Source: Cricetomys ansorgei
Taxonomy: Eukaryota; Chordata; Mammalia; Rodentia; Nesomyidae
Reading direction: 5' to 3'
Assembly (NCBI GenBank): GCA_026225945.1
Contig: JAMJFZ010002553.1
Span: forward strand, 53,973-117,972
DNA: 64,000 nt
Part shown: positions 62,155 through 64,000 of the stretch, one piece after another
Layout of the letters: each line of letters starts with the position of its first letter
Position numbering within the stretch: position 1 is the stretch's first letter
Made by a program: the position numbers and the translations under genes
The notes under the pieces: model-generated
Seen by the model: the letters and a program-made list of their open reading frames with translations, nothing else
What the model was told of the DNA's origin: nothing
Database searches by the model: none

Positions 62155-64000
62155 CATGCAGCGGGCACAACCAATGTGGAGCGTGAAGAACATTGTCCCA
62201 GGATTCGATTAAGAACTGCTGCGTGTCAGACATTTGCATTAAGATTCATACAAGTTGCTTCGCAAAACAAAAGTTGCTAATTAGCAACAGAAGAACTTCA
62301 TTATCGGGGTCCCCACAACACGAGAAAGTGTATTCAAGTGTGGCGGTCTTAGGAAGGTTGAGAACCACTGTGTAGAAATAAGTCACACCTGAGTGAATCA
62401 TGCTCCATAGCAGATCATGATCAGCCCTTAGTGATTGTGGAGACTTGCTATACTGGGGTGCTGAATCAAATATTGTAGGGGCATTTCGGACATGTAAACA
62501 GCCACTTTGGTCATTTCTCTTTATGACCCCTTTTGCCATGAACAGGTGTCAATGTTCTTTCGAACCCAACGCTGATCCCCTCAGGATGTGGTGTTCATTT
62601 CTGAACTTTGTCCTGTAACTCGAGAAGCGCCATGCGTTGTTCCCACCACGGAATACACTATTTCGGGCAAACCGACTGTGTGTCCATGAGACACAATCAT
62701 GTGAATGGCTTCAAAAACATCTCCAGTCCCCTGTGAAGCTAGGGTTCAGCCTCCAGACCAGCTTGAGACAGATGCAGTTACTATCAAGTGGGACACGTGC
62801 GCCACCGTGTGGCAGCAGACTGCCACTGCGGAGGCAGGCAGCTTCCAGGGAGTTGCCTTCATGGTTGCCCTCTGAACCCTTCTGCCCCAGCCATGAGCAG
62901 TAACTGCTCATGGCTGGGGCAGAAGGGTTCAGAGAATTCATTCAAGGACCCTTCCGGACACGTGGTGAGCCTCTTCTCGCCGCCATGAGAACCTCCCTTC
63001 TTCTGACTATGCTCAGGCGCACCCTCACCCGTGCGTCCTGATCCTCCTGCTGAGCCCCAGGGTCCTCTCTCTAAAATTCCAGGAACCCCTTCCGGTCCTT
63101 TCCCTGGTTCTTTCTGCTTACAAGATCTTGTGGCTGACTCTACTCTTTGCTTTTTTCCCCGGGGCAAGATCAAGGAGCCCTCCACCATTACGGGTCAATG
63201 TCAGCTTTTTAACTTACAGGAGCTGGTCTCTGCAGGGGTCACCAATGTGGATGTTGGAACTTCTGCAAGGTAGCCACATAGAGCGGCTACCATCTAGATG
63301 CTGAGGACTGAATCCAGGCCCCTGCGAGGTCACTCAGACATCATAAACGCTTGCAGGTTTTCTTGGAGAAAAAAATTCTCATATATGATGCCTGCACATC
63401 TCCACCTTCTGATCCCATCATTGTTTGGAAGAAGGTCTGCAATGCTTGGGGACACAGCCTGTACCGAAACACAAGGGTGACTGAGTCGGAAGGATGGAAT
63501 GTATGAGCAGAGAACCAGGAACGATCCTGACTCGGAAATTTAGAAACGAAACAATAGAAAAGAAAGAAGGAAAAGAAATGAAAAGGAAAAAAGGAAGAAA
63601 AGGTTCGGGTCGTACCTCTCAAGTATTCACAAAGTCCTGGGTTTGATTCTGAACACTCAACCACTTAAAGGAAACCAAAGGTTATAAAAGGGCCTGTGCA
63701 TATAGGCCAGCAATTCTCATGCTGAGGGGCTCAAGCCAGTTGGGGCTTGAGCGACTGTGTCCCAGGTTTCGATTAAGAACTGCTGCATGTCAGACATTTG
63801 CAATACGTTTGATAGAAGTAGCTTTGCAAAACAACACTTACAAGTTAGCAACAGAATAATTTCATTGTTGGGGTTCTCACAACACGAGGAATTGTCTTCA
63901 AGTGTGGCAGTCGCAGGAAGTTTGACAACCACTGTGTAGAAACAAGTCACAGCTGACTGAATCATGCTCGACAGCAGATCGTGATCAGACCGTAGTGATT
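62155..64000 (+). repeat. Array copy 21, cut by the window end
   Basis: The first 1,846 bases of a unit: all of A and the start of B. C at 496. It has two one-base deletions: the G5 run at unit 301-305 is G4 (62455-62458), and one base is lost at unit 1113-1116 so that tgcaaagg/tgccaagg reads tgcaagg (63265-63270). Confidence 0.96.

Larger units (their letters stand above)
1..64000. repeat. Macrosatellite array, 3,128-bp higher-order unit
   Basis: The whole window repeats head to tail with a period of 3,128 bp. The same sequence starts at 1, 3129, 6257, 9385, 12513, 15641, 18769, 21897, 24620, 27748, 30876, 34004, 37132, 40260, 43388, 46516, 49644, 52771, 55899, 59027 and 62155. The spacing departs from 3,128 only at copy 8 (2,723 bp) and copy 17 (3,127 bp); partial copy 21 also has two one-base deletions. 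No unique sequence interrupts the array and neither end is reached. Unit size and number fit the macrosatellite class, which includes DXZ4, D4Z4 and RS447; I see no sequence evidence that this is a homologue of any of them. Every open frame recurs once per unit, is at most 120 codons long and overlaps transposon fragments, low-complexity tracts or palindromes. I therefore call no coding gene. Confidence 0.98.

Noticed and set aside
1..64000. CRISPR array or bacterial/phage tandem repeats
   Set aside because: The period is 3.1 kb with no spacer structure, and the rodent transposon-like segments make a prokaryotic origin implausible.

Overview
This 64 kb window is one uninterrupted tandem array. 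I see no convincing protein-coding gene, tRNA, rRNA, CRISPR array or intact autonomous mobile element. The repeat period is 3,128 bp. Twenty full copies, one of them rearranged, and the first 1,846 bases of a twenty-first fill the window from base 1 to base 64000. Both window ends lie inside the array, so its true length and flanks are unknown. By unit size and copy number it is a macrosatellite (megasatellite).

Each 3,128-bp unit is a dimer of two related halves, A (about 1,566 bp) and B (about 1,562 bp). They are colinear and roughly 80-85% identical where I compared them by eye. An ancestral monomer of about 1.56 kb therefore duplicated and diverged, and the A-B dimer then amplified as a higher-order repeat. 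Copies of the dimer are almost identical: outside copy 8, I found only two shared substitution sites, two private substitutions and three one-base indels.

The organism is most likely a rodent, probably a muroid. Each half carries, on the minus strand, a sequence closely resembling one end of the rodent hAT-Charlie element URR1. Each half also holds short segments resembling tRNA-Ala-derived rodent SINEs (ID/B4-like) and a purine-rich tract like a SINE tail. These matches are from memory and need RepeatMasker.

Layout of each half, in order: URR1-like fragment; about 500 bp of unrecognised sequence; a long palindrome (32-bp arms with a 1-nt centre in A, 29-bp arms with a 6-nt centre in B); about 350 bp of unrecognised sequence; a reversed ID-like segment; a purine tract; a forward ID-like segment. 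A alone has a TATAAAAG box, two CACGTG E-boxes and a weak CTCF-like match. B alone has a small extra hairpin and a minus-strand AATAAA.

The main observations are these. (1) The palindrome differs between A and B by a mirrored substitution that keeps pairing perfect, while its upstream flank is much less conserved. (2) Copy 8 lost about 419 bp starting at the palindrome centre, at a 4-bp microhomology, and the deletion is followed by about 230 bp of diverged sequence unlike every other copy. (3) The two shared variant sites show all four allele combinations among copies, which points to exchange between repeats.
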